Positions 27,858-42,800 are shown, counted from the first letter of the stretch. The stretch: DNA of 64,000 bases from Cinnamomum chago (GCA_038049695.1 CP142453.1:3316501-3380500); one strand, 5' to 3'. The notes: a model not told the origin generated them from the letters alone. Numbers and translations are program-made.

Positions 27858-30800
27858 TTATGCTTTCACTCCTATTTCATTCATTTCTTCTTCAAACCGA
27901 GCCTAAGCCTTCCTCTCACTATGTGTGACCTCTTCGAGCTCCAAAACTCAAGAATTTGGTGGATTTCTCCGCCAGAAAGAATAAGGAAGTCAAGAGATAT
28001 TATTTGGCAAGATTTTTGTGACTTACGAGTTTTTTTCAAGATTGGACCTCAAAATAGCTTAGAAATGCTTGAGGCTTGTTAGATCTAGAGTTTTGGAGCA
28101 CCATATTGTAGATTTTAGCACTTTTGTTTTTTTTTTTTTTTTATTTAAATCCGAATTTTTTTTGTTTGAAAGTCTGTATAAAATATATCTATCTAATTCT
28201 TTTATTAGTTAAATACTTTTATTATCCTAAAAATAAAGCCAAGGTAAGTTACTATTGTCCAAACTCCACTACTTTAGGTTAGCAAGTTAATTCATTTTGA
28301 TGTGGTAAATGTTACTTTAAACTTGAAACTCGAAGGCGAGTACACCTTGATGATTGAGTTATTGAGTTGAGTACTGCACATGCACTAACTCTATTAGTAT
28401 TATTGCTAGATTATAGACTTTAAATGTTTAACATTATTAGTTTGTCCAAAATTATGGTTGCATTATATAAAATTTATGACATTTCAACTTATTTTAGTAT
28501 ATACAACGATTTTTTTGAAATGGTAACTTGTATTTAAAGAAAAAAGGAGAAATACAAAAAAGCTTTACAGTATAAAAGAGTTATACTGAGAAGCGGCCGG
28601 GAGAATCCCCAAAAAACAGCCACCTCCCAAGAGGAGGGGAAACAAAGACAAGGAGGAGGAAAAAGGGAACCAGATCAAACCGAAGTGACTTCCCTCCAAT
28701 TGTACATAATAGCATCAGTAGATAAGCCCCGAAACTCCGGAAGATTGGAGACCCACGAGGCAACGCAGAATTTCATTTTAAGAATTAAATCTTCTTGGGA
28801 GGAAGCTATCCCTTCAAATCATCTTCTATTTCTTTCTTTCCAAATCGTCCAAATGCAAGCCAAGAAAGAGATGCGCCACATGGTCTGCCCTTTGGAAGTA
28901 GAAATCGGGTTAGCCCACTGAAGGAACAAATCAGGCAAGGATTGCGGCATGACCCAGCTGCAATTAAACTCCTCCAGGATAGCTGACCAGATGCCTTTCG
29001 TCTGCTTGCAATGTAGCAAAAGATGATCAATTGTTTCCTCATCCGCAAGGCAAAGGGGGCAAGCATTGACAAGGAGAATATGTCTGCGGCGAAGGTTGTC
29101 CATAGTTAAGATCTTTTTTTGGAGAGCAATCCAAGTAAAGGCGATGACTCTCGGAGGGGCCTTGATCTTCCATAAACGATGCCAGCTTTGGGGAGCCATA
29201 GAAGTGTTCGATAAGGCGGAGAAGAAAGAGGAGACCGAAAAGGAGCCATCACTAGAATGTGTCCAGATCCTGCTATCTTGCCTTTCTCTAGGGCCATCTA
29301 TGCCATTGAGAATCTCGATAAGATTTAAGAGATTAACTTCTTCTTCCTCAGAAAGGTTCCTTCTGAAGATAGGCCACCACAATTGATTATTATTGCTTGT
29401 GTCAAGGTACTCACTGATTTTTGCATTCCGGTTTCTGGCGCATCTGTAGAGATCAGGGAACTGTAGCGCTAAAGGGATTTCACCAGCCCAAACATCATGC
29501 CAGAAGAAGATCTTCTCTCCATTGCCAACGCGGTAGCGGATAGATTGGGTAAAAGAAACCTTGGAACTGTATATCCCTTTCCAGAATTTAGAACTTCTTC
29601 GTGAAGGAGGAAAGGTTTCCCAACCATTTCTTCTCACTTTATATTTCGCTACCAGGATGCTTTTCCAAAGGCCTTGTGAATCATTTCCAAGTCTCCAAAG
29701 CCATTTACCCAACAGAGTTTGGTTCATCTTCCTTAAAGGTCTTATTCCGAGGCCACCCAAGTCTTTAGGTGAGCAAACTGTTGTCCAATTCACCAGGTGA
29801 AATTTTTTGGAATCCTCACGGCCTTGCCAAAGGAAGTCTCTTTGAAGCTTCTCGATGCGATCAATGATTTTAGCCGGGCACTTAAGGATGGACAAGAAGT
29901 AGATAGGAAGGTTAGCAAGAGCAGATTGGATCAAAACAATTCTACCACCCAGGGATAAATACTTTGCTTTCCAAGAAGATAACTTTTTCTCAATCCTCTC
30001 AATCACTGGATTCCAAACAGAGTTAGGCACTTTGTCCAGGCATAGGAGAAGACCAAGGTAGGAGGATTGGAAGGAGTCTACTTTGCACCCCAAAATAGTA
30101 GCAAAGTGACGGAGGGAGCTGTCTTCAGTAGATACTCCGAGGATGGAGCTTTTTGAGAAGTTTATCCTGAGACCCGAAACAGCTTCAAAACATCTGAGAA
30201 TTGCAACCAAATTTTTTATTTGGTCCTCATCAGCATCACAGAAAAGGAGGGTATCATCTGCATATTGGAGGTGGGAGACAGAAGGAGCATTGTGAGAAGG
30301 CTTGAAACCGTGGATCAAGTTGCAGGCTTCTGCTTTGGAAAGCATCCGACTAAGGGCTTCTCCAATAATGACAAAAAGGAAAGCAGACAACGGATCCCCC
30401 TGTCTTAAGCCCCTCTCAGCTGGAAAGAAACCTTTCGGGGAACCATTGATTAAGATGGAGAAGGTGGCAGATGAAATGCATTCTTTGATCCAGTTCCTCC
30501 ATTTTAGGCGAAACCCATTCTGCGCAGCAAGTATAGGAGGAAGTCCCAATCCACCATATCGAAGGCCTTTTCCAAGTCAAGTTTGCAAATAATGCCTGGA
30601 AGTTTATCCTTGTATCTGGAATGGATGCATTCATTGGCAACAAGAACCCCATCTAAGATCTGTCTACCTTGAACAAAGGCACCTTGAGAGAGGGAGATGA
30701 TGGAAGGGAGAATCTTCTGTAGTCTAGAGGCAAGCACTTTAGCTAAGATTTTGTAAATGCTGCCTAAAAGACTGATTGGCCTGAAGTCCTTGATACTGTC

Positions 30801-33800
30801 GGCCCCTGTCTTCTTTGGGATGAGGGCAATGAAGGAGGCACCGATTGATTTGGAAAGCCTTCCTCTGGAGTGAAATTCCTTCATGAAGGCCATAATGTCA
30901 GCTCGAAGAAGGTCCCAGAATCTGTGGAAGAAAGAAATTGGGAAGCCGTCTGGGCCTGGAGCTTTGTCACTAGCTAGATTAAAAACCGCTGCTCTGACTT
31001 CTTCCTCGTGGAACTCATCTTCCAATCAATTCGCATTCTCTTCACTAATGGAGGGGAAGTGGAGATTGTCTAAGGAAGGCTTGCAAGTACCATCTTTTTT
31101 ATAAAGATTTTGAAAGAAACTGAGAATGTGGCTAGTTATCCCATCTCTGTCCTCTAATCTGTTACCATTAGAGTCTAACAAGTAATTGATCTTATTGCCC
31201 CTCATTCTGGTCGTGGCCATACTGTGGAAAAATTTGGTATTCTTGTCTCCTTCCTTTAGCCAACGGTATCTAGATCTTTGTTTCCATTTGATCTCTTCTT
31301 CGCGAACTTTACGCTCATAAAGATTTTTGAGATTCAGCCTCATAGCAATATCCGCTTCAGAAAGCCTTTGAGATTCTTCCTTGGAGTCGATGGATTGTAA
31401 TTCTTTTAAAAGCGTGGCCTTGATAGCTTCAACAGGCACAAAATTGGTTGTCCTCCAGTCTTTGATGCTTAGCTTCAATTGCTTTAGCTTCTTGGAGAAT
31501 CTGAAACCTGCCCAACCAATGATATCATAACTATTCCACCATTCCTTAATAAGAGCAATGAAATTTTTGTCTTCCAACCACATTGTCTCTAGGCGAAAGG
31601 GAGAGGGTCCCCATTTAAGACTTTTGCAATCAAGAAGGACGGGCCAGTGATCAGAAGTCGGCTTTGAAAGGGCGATTTGGCAAACTTCAGGGTACAGATT
31701 AATCCAGTCCCCAGTGACTAGAAATCTGTCTAGACGCGACATAGTTGGAGGGTTTTGGTGATTAGACCAAGTGAAATTCGCCCCTCCTAATTGAAGATCA
31801 ACTAGGTAATGGGAATTAATCCAATCTGAGAAGGAATTCATGTCAGCTGAAATTCTGCCAACCCCTGATTTGTCTGAAGGGAATCTAGTGATATTCCAGT
31901 CGCCACCAATGCACCAAGGACCAACCCATTTGCTACGAATGGAGTCAAGCTCACACCAAAAATTTCCACGAAGTCTACGGTCAGTAGGGCCATAAATAGA
32001 GGAGACAATCCAAGAAGAGCCATTAGCCAAATCTTCAAGCACTGCTGAGACAGAGAAGGTACCAATGAAGTGATCTTTCATAATATACTGCCGACTATTC
32101 CAGCATAGAAGAATGCCTCCAGAGGTTTCAACTGCATCAAGGGAGATCCACAAACATTTACTGTTTCCCCAGAGATCCCTAATAACTGATTGAGACATAG
32201 AGCTGAGCTTAGTTTCTTGAAGGAGCAGAAGGTCTGCTCGGAAAGTGCGAATTACCTCTTTTATCACTGCCTGCTTCACAGAATTCCCTAAACCCCGAAC
32301 ATTCCAAGATATTGCCTTCATTTACAACTCTTGCTCGAATCGCTGACTCTGAGAACAGTAGGACGACTGTTATAATTAATGGAGCACGAAAGGTTCTGGA
32401 GTTCTCTGCTTCCTTTTCTTTTTGACTTCTTTTTGTGGGTGACAGGTCTTCTGAGGGCGAAATCTCTGTCCTTTGCAAAGGCAATGAGGCTTTCCCATCC
32501 TCGACTGCTGCTGTCTACTGTGATGCCAATTTCCTCACCACAGACTCTGATTTTTTGAGAAAACCACGAATTTGGTGATTCTTGCAGAAAGCTTCGATCA
32601 ACACACAGCGAACTGATGGAGTTGGTCTTCTTTGAAATACAGTGGTCTTCATCAGAATTCTGCCGAGAGGGAGAAATGGCAGAATTTTTGAAGACAGAGA
32701 GAATGGTTGCCGGCACTGTGCATGGAGAGGATGGGAGAGAAGGGTAAATAGCGGAACCTGATTTGGTGGAGTCGAAGTCCGAAACGTAGGAGCAGGCGAG
32801 CAAACGTAGAGCATCAGTCTTCTCCTTCTCCTGGGCTTCCGGAACTGACAGGGGTTTATATCTGCCCTCTGAATGGCCGCTTTCCAAGAATCCATGGGAG
32901 ATCGGAGGATTTCCTGAGGAAGAGGCAGAGGAGAGCTTACTCGACTTCGATTTGGCCGGAGGGGAAGGCCGAGATGACGCAGCTTCCGCAACGGGACTAC
33001 TTGAGAAGATAAGGGGCTTCGAAACCTTACGAGTTTTAAAATATGTAAAAGCTGGGGCTGAGGAGGTGGGCCAGCCCAATTTACTAAGAAAAGAACATAA
33101 GTTAGCTCCATTAGTCAGGCCATGACCCACTGGGCTTATCTTTTCTTTGGGCCAAGTCCATGCTTCAGCTTTAGATAAAAACGAGGCCCTGGACCTTCCA
33201 GATCCGGCCTGCTTGCGACCCAAAGCCCGATTCTGGAGACTTCTTGAGAAATCGACTTCCTCAGCGAACCCTAAATCACCGTCGGCGGCGCTGCTTGCTG
33301 CTATGGAAGTTCCATCACTGATGGATGCGACGGAGGAGTGATCTTCGTCTGCCCTAACAGAGATGAAGAGGTCTCCCACGGAAAGAGGGATCTGCGACGG
33401 GAGTTTGCAAAGTCTGCTGGTGCGAACCTTCAAACGCCCGTAGACGAGGTTCGTCTTCTCCAAAGTGTGGCGATCTACCTCAATGGTTGAGCCGACGAAA
33501 TCACCTACGAGACGGAAGACACCTTCGTTCCAAGCTTGTAGCGGAACACCGTAGAAACGAATCCATTTGGTGATAGGGGGGGGAGCCAATAACCTCCATC
33601 CATCTGTCTAGGGCTTCGAAGGGGCTGGAGGATGAACCTGCAACACAGCTCAGAACTTGACAGACTTCATCTTCTGAGAGGAGCTGGATGTGGACAACAT
33701 CATCGTCTAACAATCTTAGCCTGGCTGCAGATTTGCCCCAGTGAAAAGTGAGCCAGCGAGCTACAGCATCTATTGAGACGTTTTTCTGTAGGAAACCAAT

Positions 33801-36800
33801 CAAGCTATGGCAGAGAGCCTTCATCTCTGACTCAACAAGCTTAGGGGCCACTCGAATGAAGTGGGAATGTCCGTTCTTCACTATCCACCCTGCGCTTGAT
33901 TCGGCAATGCACGATGGAGGGCGAATCCAAGCATTGGGATGTTGATGTCGCAGAATCCCTGATTTTTCATTGGCAGGTTGATGATGCAGGGGCCCTCAGA
34001 TTGTATCTGCTGATCTAGGACGAGCGTTGTCGACGAGGATTCTGTAGCCTCTCCAAGATCTTCCGTTGACAAGCTCAAGACCTAGGTTGGCTTCTCTCTC
34101 TGATTTGAATCTGACGAAGCCAAAGCCTCTCTGCTTACCAGAGGGTTTATCGGTAGGGATGAAGGTGTCTATTACAGAACCTGCTCTGCAAAACATAACT
34201 TGAAGCTCTATCTTTGAGATTTCAGGAGGAAGGTTGGAGACGAAGAGGGAGAAGGCCGTGTTTGATGAAGTTCCTCTCTGGGCAGAGTTGGGGTGTTTCC
34301 CTTGGAAGCGCTTCCCTTGCCCTCGGAAGCGCTCCATGTTAGTAACAATCCCACAATCGGAGCAGTCCTTAGTTCCTCTCCAAAGTTCCAAACGTAAGAA
34401 GAAGACTTCACAGAGATTAGATAGGGTTAGGGTTTTCTCTCTCTCTCTCTCTCTCTCTCGTTCGTCTTTTAGAGCATTTCTTCGTACCTTAGTATATACA
34501 ACGATATAGCCATGATACAGGATGTTATAACTTGAGGAGACCGTTATTTTGCTTTAAAGTGTATACTAATGAAAATAAAAATTGTTTTCTATCATTTTAT
34601 AATATTCTGAATTTTTTGGATATTTTTTCTGGTTTTTTTGGGGTCAAATAAAAATTCGCTCAGCAATGGACCGCGACAACCGCGAACCGTGACGCGATGA
34701 CCGCGAACCGTGACGCGATGACCGCGAACCACGACGCGATCCGCAAGCCACGATTTTGAACCATGAGGGTAAGACATATTTCATGATGGACCCACATATC
34801 TTCGTATTTTTGGGGAGTTTGAAAAGTCAACAATAGAAAGCGAAATTTTTTATTTCAAGATCAAGAAAGGAAACTTCAGATTTGGTAAGATCTAATTCTT
34901 ACTAAGTTTGAAAACTCAAAAATCAAGAAAGAAATTCAAGAAAAGAAAGTGTGCTAGAAGAGTTGACTAGTCAATCAAAGAAGCTTGGAAGCAAACAAAA
35001 GATGGAAGGAGAGTCAAGAAACAAGGAACGAAAGATCCCAAGATCCCTTTGGACGTCCACATGGGTCCCACACACCCTGTTGCACAACTAAGATTCCGTA
35101 TGTGCACAAGTATTCTCAGATTTTTCAGGGGCAGCAAGATTAAAATGGTCATAACTCTTAATCCAACCGCCGGATTAGTGCAATCCATACACCGTTGGAA
35201 AGCTCTTTTCGAATACATATCTTTAAAACCCAAGATTGTGTCAATTGGAGCTAAAACGAGGAAGATATGGCCTCTAGAAGTTGGTGTTATAATTTCTACT
35301 CGAAATTGCAATTTTGCACATGGAAAGCACCAAAAATCTCTCACCTTGCTATTTCTTTAAAGACTTGTTGGCCAAGGAAGGGATTTGCCATACAAAGAAG
35401 ATTGCATGCTACAAACTTGGAACAAAGAAGTAAAGAATGAGAGCAAAAATCTATAAATTGAAGGCATAAGCATCCCTCTCCTCTTATGGGAAGATAGACC
35501 AGCTCTCTCTAGAATTACTACTACACTCCATCTTCTTCCTTTCCCTTTCTCTCCATTGGAGTCCTGAAGGAGATTTGGTCCGGAAATCACACTACACCCT
35601 TAGGCTTTTCATCTAAAAGAGGCTTCTCATCCTAGTATGTATTTGTCTCAGTTTATTTTTTTATCTGATGTTAGACTTTGCATATTAGTAAAAGTGTTAC
35701 TTTCTCTTTTCAATTTTCTTTCTTGTACTTGGGTGATTGGTGTGTAATTTGTGTTCTTTTCTTGGTGGTGTTTGGATTGACGACACAAAGGCCCTAACAG
35801 CATGATTCAAATTATGACCCCGCTTAGAGAAGAATTTTGAAAGAGAAGAATACACTTCCACACACTTTAATTTTCGCACTCACTACATTTAATTTCTTGT
35901 CTTACACACATTTAATTTCTTGTTAATCCATACATTTAATTTCTCGTCTTACACACATTTATTTTAATGTTTCTACACACATTTAAATCTCTGAATGTCA
36001 CATTTAGTTTCTTGTTAAATATGTCTTTATGAATCTGTTAGTGCATAGTTGTGGCTGGTTATTTAGTGGATTCATGCTTAGTTTAATTTTCATTACTATT
36101 TTTTCATAAATTAGCTGCTGAAAATAATCTTCTCAGGTCTGGAATTTCTTTTATTTTTAGTTCTTATTAAAAAGGAATTAAATTTAAAAGGGAATTAAAC
36201 TCGGATTAAAGATTTGGATTGCACAAGGAGAAAGCAACCTCTGTCGTTTTTTAGCTGAATTGGAATAATTTAAAAGGTGGCTTAATGATGTTATTTTAAT
36301 CCGAATTTTGGAGGAATTATTGTTCTATAAGTTACCTTTAAGACATAAAAATTTCATAAGGAAAAGATCTTGGGAAGATGGGTTTTCATTTAACTAATCG
36401 CATGCATGTAAATCTGTCAGATTTCTGCAGTGAGACAGATTCTGATCCAAAATTTTAATTTAGTTACCGTATCAAATCAGTGAGTTTTTCATTGAAATTT
36501 GGTTGGATTGAATCTTGAGAAGTCTAGTTTCATATCCCAGAATTTCATATCAAAATAGTTTCGGGAAGAGGGGTAACTAGTGGCAACAAAAGTATTGGTC
36601 GGATCTGCCTGTGTGCAGAAATCTGCAATCGTCTTGTGTTGGTCTCATTCATTCAAACATAACTTTTTTGTTCTTAGTTCTTTTTCACTTCTGTTTTTCT
36701 TTTCTTTTTTTCATTGAATTCATACATCATCCTAGTTTAATTTCCAGCCATGAAATTTAGTTTTAGATTGCATTAGATTAGGTTCACGTTTTATGAAAGT

Positions 36801-39800
36801 TTGCATCTCATATAAAATTTGTGCATTAGGAAACTTGTCATAGTATGCATCGCATTGCATTACTAACTTTCTAACTTAGATTTCTTTTGTTTCTAGTTTA
36901 TTTTCTTAGTTTTATTTTTGGTACTTTTTATTCTTGATGTTCTAACTGGTGTTCTTTTATAGCAATTTTAGTTTTTAGTTTAGGATTTTTAGATTTAGGA
37001 AGTTTTCTTTTCATTGGATTGTAATTAATTTAATTTTTGGAAAGTAGGACTTTTCTAGTTTATTAGGTTAGATTTAGATTTTTTAATTTAGGGTAAGTAC
37101 AAGTTGAGAAGGAACCTTAATTTACATTGCTCCTTGTGGATCGACCTGATCTCACCAGTTAATTACTACATTACAGCCCTACACTTGGAAATCATGATCA
37201 ATTTCCTAAACATGCATTACAAAGACAAGCCACTAAAGCCTTTGCATCCCTTGGGAGTTATCTAAAAGGGATCCCCATGAGAAAACAGTAAATCCCTAAT
37301 TTCGATAACCACAACAATCTCTGAGGCTCTAAGCTTCTTTTACATGCCCCAGAAACAGCATTGCTACAGTAACCTCCAACAACTAGAGATCCAGACAAAA
37401 AGGCTCATTTTTTAATAGATAACAAATGTAGGTGCAAACTGCAACCAACTCCACACGAGTACTTGATACCCCTTCTAAGTTGACTGGCATTATAATAAAA
37501 AGATTCTTAGGGTGCTTGATGTAGACAAATGATGATTAGTTTATGAAAGAAAAAATACTCAAGCCATGCGCTGGGGCAGTACAGAAATGCATATTACATA
37601 AATTGTAATTTCATTTCTTTTGCCTTCACCCTAAATCATAATCTGTTCAATGACAATAATGACATTGGCGGAAAACTAGGAAAAAATGGATTCTCATCTA
37701 ATATGACTTTCTCGATATCCCTACTGACCCCAATGGGAAGAGAAACTAACATTCTGCCTAACCGATTGAACTAAACTATAACCAAAAGGTATACAGTAGC
37801 AAATTTTGTAAATAACAAATAAAAGGGAAGAACCAATAATGGAGAATGAAAGAGAAAACCCAAAGAAAGTACTTCTTAGAGTAGGAAAAAAGAAAACAGA
37901 GATAGAAAACACAAGTTAACTACGAAAACTAAGAAGCATGTTCTGAAACTACAACAATAAATACCCAGAGCCTCTTTGTCTAGCAAGAAAATGATCACCC
38001 TGATAAACATAATGTCCCAATTTCCTTTACAATAAACAAAGCCCTCACAAATGATTAGCAGCCTTATTTATGGCATCACTCAAGTCACTTTCCACAATAA
38101 GGAGAGTGAAAAGAGGGGAGGAAAAAGATTCTGAATAGATCCATAATAGCAAATTAGAGAGGAAAAAATTTCTAAACAATGCACAGCATTAACATACATA
38201 GCAGTGTAAGCAGGAAGGAATGAAAAACGAACAGCAAGACGCTATAATACAGGTTTTATCTTGCAAGATTGTACATACATGATCATAAAAATTTAAATAG
38301 TACCGGTTCATATTCTTCAGGAATTCCAAGTCGAGATTGTTCATTGGCAAGGAGATGGACGATCTGTTCGCGTTGATTAGCAACATTGTCTTTCTGTCAC
38401 ACATGAAAAATAGAAGGATTAATTTCAGCAATGAACTTTTTAAGAGAATACATTAAAATAAGCAGTGTGCTTTACAAGAAGCATGAAACCTTAAAAAACT
38501 AGAAAAAAAAAAAGACACCCCAGCACAACGAGATCTTGAGTTCCAAAGAGCAACTAAAGCATCAACATGCAAGTCAGAAGTATAAACATTAATGGTAAGA
38601 ACAGTTGATAGCTTATACAATTACAAATCTGTGCTTAAAACTTAAAAATCCCATTCGGATGCAAAAGCAGTTCTTTAGTTATCAACTCTACCAACTCTTG
38701 ATTTTCCACGAAACATACATCATGAAGACCTGAGAGAGATTAAGATACAAACCTGGAATCCAAATACATAATGCAAGAAGTCCAACATATCTGCATTTCT
38801 GGAAGAAGGAACAGAAATGCTGCTAGGTAACTCCGGTAGACCGCTAAAATACTTAATAGCTGACACTGCCGCCCTTACCTGAGGAGAATCTTCATAAGGT
38901 CAAGGATCGACAGGAAGAATAACAAAGCAAAAGTAACAGAAGTTATTACCTCCCCCAAAGACACGATAGCATTTGTTATTGTTTGAGCATCCATAGGTAT
39001 GATGTTATAAGCAATTAAGTCTTCGGTCATTGCAGCATCTGATTCCATGACCCGCTTCATCTGAAACATTGAACAATAAAATTATCTGACAAAATATGTT
39101 AAATAAGAGGATTACAAGCCGAAATGCGTGCATGATAATAAAGAAAATAACTGATAAAGAAATTAGCCAAAGAAAATAATAGAACTGACCACTAAAGAAA
39201 AAGAAAAATACAAAAGTGTGACAGGTGGAAGAGCATGAATTAAGAAAATCTACATTATCTGGAAACTCAAATCCATAAACTCTGCATAAACAAATGGTAA
39301 TCACAAAAGCGGAGAAAAGCAAACCTCCTCAGGGATCAACCTTTCTGCCTCTTCAGGAGATACTTCCTTCGTAAGCTCCTCTACTACTGTTCCTAAAACC
39401 TTGAGAGTTGCAAAAACCCTTTTTCGTTTCACAGTTGTGCGCTCTAACCTATATTCAAAAATAAATATCAACTAAATCTATATAAAGACACTGCGTCAAG
39501 GCACAACAAGAAAGGTGAGATGGACATTCAAAAATGGGTGAAGTGCAAGAGTACGGAAATAATGGAGAATAGCATTGTATGCATAACCATACTCCCTAAG
39601 AGGATGTGCTACTCAGGAGAACTAAAAGATATTTATAACTCCGGAATAAAGGACCGGAGGAGTTCAGGCTTCTAAATTATTCAGCATATATGTCACAGGT
39701 TGGAAACAACCTTTGCTCATGTGGGTCTGAAACTCTGAATGCAAACGGTTAGAGGACACTTTGTGATACATATCATGAGGAAGCCCACAAAGAGGCTCAT

Positions 39801-42800
39801 TGATGCAGGCCAGACCCTGGGTCGACCACCCCATTGAGCCCAGTCCATAGGCACAATGGGACATCCATTTAATTAGGTTATATTATTTACAGAGTTTAAT
39901 TTATTTAGAATTCTTTAAACTAGGAGTTTATTTGATTTGGATTGTTATGCAAGTTTAGTGATTTGGTTTCCTCTTTTAATTAAGTTTCTTTAATTATTAG
40001 GAAAGTCTCGGTGGATAAGAAAGATGTTCAATCCTATAAATAGAGGACATGCCTCAGTTGTAATGCAATGCTTATTTCAATCAATAAAAGAATTCTGATT
40101 TTTATCGTGATTTATGTAGTTTACCCTTATTGTGAGTGTGCCTTAGGGCTGGAATCCTTTGTTGGATTCGATCAATCCCTCAGGAGATTGATCTATTGTT
40201 CGATTGCGAATCCGGGGCTGCGCCACTCATGGTAGGAACGTGAACTTTACACATAAAAAGTGAAGTATCAGATACAATACAACACGATACGCTGCCCATT
40301 TCGAAGTATCCACGCATCATAGGCAACAACCAGATTTTTGTTTGACGGGGTTGAACCCTACGTGAGTGAATATTCTAACGGGTTTTCTGGATGACAGTTC
40401 ATTTGCAGAATGTAGTGATTCACCTCCAGATATCTTGGTTATCACCTGTAGCCTGGACCTTCACTGGCAGATCACTGCCATTACTTTGATGTATAGCTGC
40501 ATCTGGTCAGTGTTTCAGACCATTGATAAGTTCATCTACTGCATTAGAAATTCTAATCTGGTGGTCCTTCATGTGGTATCAGTTCACCCTACAAGTTGTC
40601 CTCATTTGATGGGAAATAAATAGAGAATGACTAGTTCGGAAAACTCCTACTTGGAAGAGTATTATTAGAAAGACTTTAGATTTATTTTTTTTCTCATTTA
40701 ACAATCCCAATCACATTAGGAACTCTGAGTCCTATTGCTATAGCTGACAAAGGCTGCAGATTTATTAGCATTCCAATTTTCTAGAAGGACAGGTTGTAAT
40801 TTAATTTGGACTTTTCCTCCTTGAGACATGCCACAAAAGTAGGAGGCCTTTATTGTCGATCAGGCACAATTGTGTTAGTCCCAATGGATGTATTTTATCA
40901 TTAGTCTAGTCATAGCACATGTGTACATACTATATTAGTTAGCTATAATTTTGGATCTGAGATTGTATTAAGGGCTAATTGATACTGTAAATAGGGCAAT
41001 CAGCCCATATATAATGGGAAGCCAGTCGACCCTAAGAGGTCACGACATTCACCATCTTTTTCCCTCCTTTGGTGCGTTTTGTATCCAATGAATGTCAATG
41101 ACATTTATATTTGTAAATATTCAATGATTGGAATAAGATTTCAATTTTTTATGTGAAGAAATTTATCTCCCTCCCAGTGTTTTGGTCAGACTCCATGAAG
41201 CACTTGTGTGGTGTCACTCCCAGGAAACCATAGGTCCCTAAGTGTGATGGAAACCCTAGGTGTGACCCTAAGTGTGAAGCTAAACCATTCTAGTTATATT
41301 CATTAGCCTGCAAGGCTGTTAGTTTATTGTTTTCGTAATATAATAATATGTTAACAACTTTTTTTATAATAAATATGTCACCATCTATTAGAAAGAAGGG
41401 GCAAAAGGAAGCCTGAAATGTGACATCTACAGCCTACACAGTATCAACTATCAAAGCAGGTGACATACTGAGGTTGCCCTTGCTTCTGGTTTCAACCTTT
41501 GCTTTAACTCCAATATAAGGATTCTAACCCTTCTCCCATTTCTTTTCTATTTTGTCTTAAATTTATTCATCAGCCTGCAGCTTAGCAAGCAACCACCCAA
41601 TACCAGCCATTGAAACAGCCAAAAATCCCCAAACTCAGTGCCTGATATCCAACCAAAATAGGGGGGGGGGGGGGGGGGGGGCAAGAACAAAAAATAGCCC
41701 CATTCAATTATCAACTTTCAACCCTAATCAACAGCCAAAAACTTTCACAAAATTGTGCCTGATCAAGCCCATTAAGATGGCCCAACATCCAATCGTTTCA
41801 GCCCCTCTTCGGCAAAAACATATTGGATGAAACCCTCCCGAATCCCGTCAATATATCTGTGTCAATCACCCCTAACTTCATATATATTTTGTATTATACC
41901 AAACCCCACATCAATCAAGACTTCTGTCCCAAAATCAACACCAAATTCCCTCCCATTTGATCATTCCTTGCAGCCCTACCCCTCTCCAAATCAAATTGAC
42001 CCAAAAATGTCCAAATTTGATAGCCTAATAAATAACCTCAGGCAACTAGCCCTAGTTAGAACAGGAGACGACCCTGTCCAAAAGACTTCAGACAAAACCT
42101 TGACAAAGCAAAATTCAAACTAAAATCTCAACCCTTATTCTGTCTGCATCCCTGCAGAATCAGCCTTAACTTCCCATGTGAGCAACATGTTATCATCCCA
42201 ATCAGAAAACAAATTTCAGCCTGAAAACAGCTTACAGCCCAATCCCATCCCACCCAACCCAAAAAAAAAACCCCACACACGCGCACCAAAAAAAAAAAAA
42301 AAAACCTTCTCCAGCCATCTGATCCATGGGTGCACCCACAAGTATGGGTATGCAAGCATTCACCCCGTCAGAGTTAGGACCATCCAAAACCAACACGAAA
42401 AACCCGGATCCACCCCCAAAACTCACATGAAAATCCTGGGTTTGTCCACAAAACCCAACTACCTATTTGGGCCCGCCCTATTCAAACAAAACTCTTGGGT
42501 CCACCACCGGTCTTATGCAAAAGCATCATCGCAAATTTCACTGTAGCAAGCATGGGGCCCATCACCGGATTGATCACATGTAAAACACGAGATCAATTCC
42601 AACTAAGTTAATCACATGTTTTATATCTGACTAATCTGACAGTGGCATATTTGTGAATTTCAGTTCGTTTCAGCCAAAATGGTTGTATAATTTCAGTTCA
42701 TAGATGGTCAGAAACAATCAACCCCCCGGCAAAATTTGGTCCGGATTTCAGACCACTTTGGCCGAAATTTTGGATTTTAGACCATTTTGGCTGAAATCCG

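Larger units (their letters stand above)
28511..34488 (-). mobile_element. nearly full-length L1-type LINE with 17-bp target duplication
   Basis: Flanked by identical 17-bp repeats TTAGTATATACAACGAT (28,494-28,510 and 34,489-34,505). The 3' end is CCATTTCAAAAAAA; the 5' leader holds a (CT/GA)n run at 34,436-34,459. ORF1 (from 34,391) has an RRM followed by a DUF4283-type domain, ORF2 an apurinic endonuclease, reverse transcriptase with YADD and a zf-RVT zinc knuckle. It carries only a handful of disruptions. It sits in intron 7 in the host's own orientation and inside hAT copy 2, so it is younger than that hAT. Confidence 0.93.
27625..34765. mobile_element. non-autonomous hAT element, copy 2, split by a LINE
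   Basis: Left part 27,625-28,510, right part 34,506-34,765, about 1,146 bp without the LINE. Ends CACCGTTACATAACG and, read backwards, CATGGTTCAAAATCG; flanked by perfect 8-bp repeats AGGGTAAG at 27,617-27,624 and 34,766-34,773. The left subterminal zone iterates GTTACGG/CGTTATGG, the right one CGCGAACCGTGA. The interior matches copy 1 (ATTTCAACTTATTTTAG, AATATTCTG, TTTTTTGG). No transposase. Confidence 0.85.

Noticed and set aside
32515-33111. Second minus-strand frame within LINE ORF1
   Set aside because: Out-of-frame shadow of the Ser/Pro-rich ORF1 tail.
42178-42546. Plus-strand protein-coding frame of 122 codons
   Set aside because: Proline/lysine/serine-rich from C and A runs; no homology, no splice partners and no start context.
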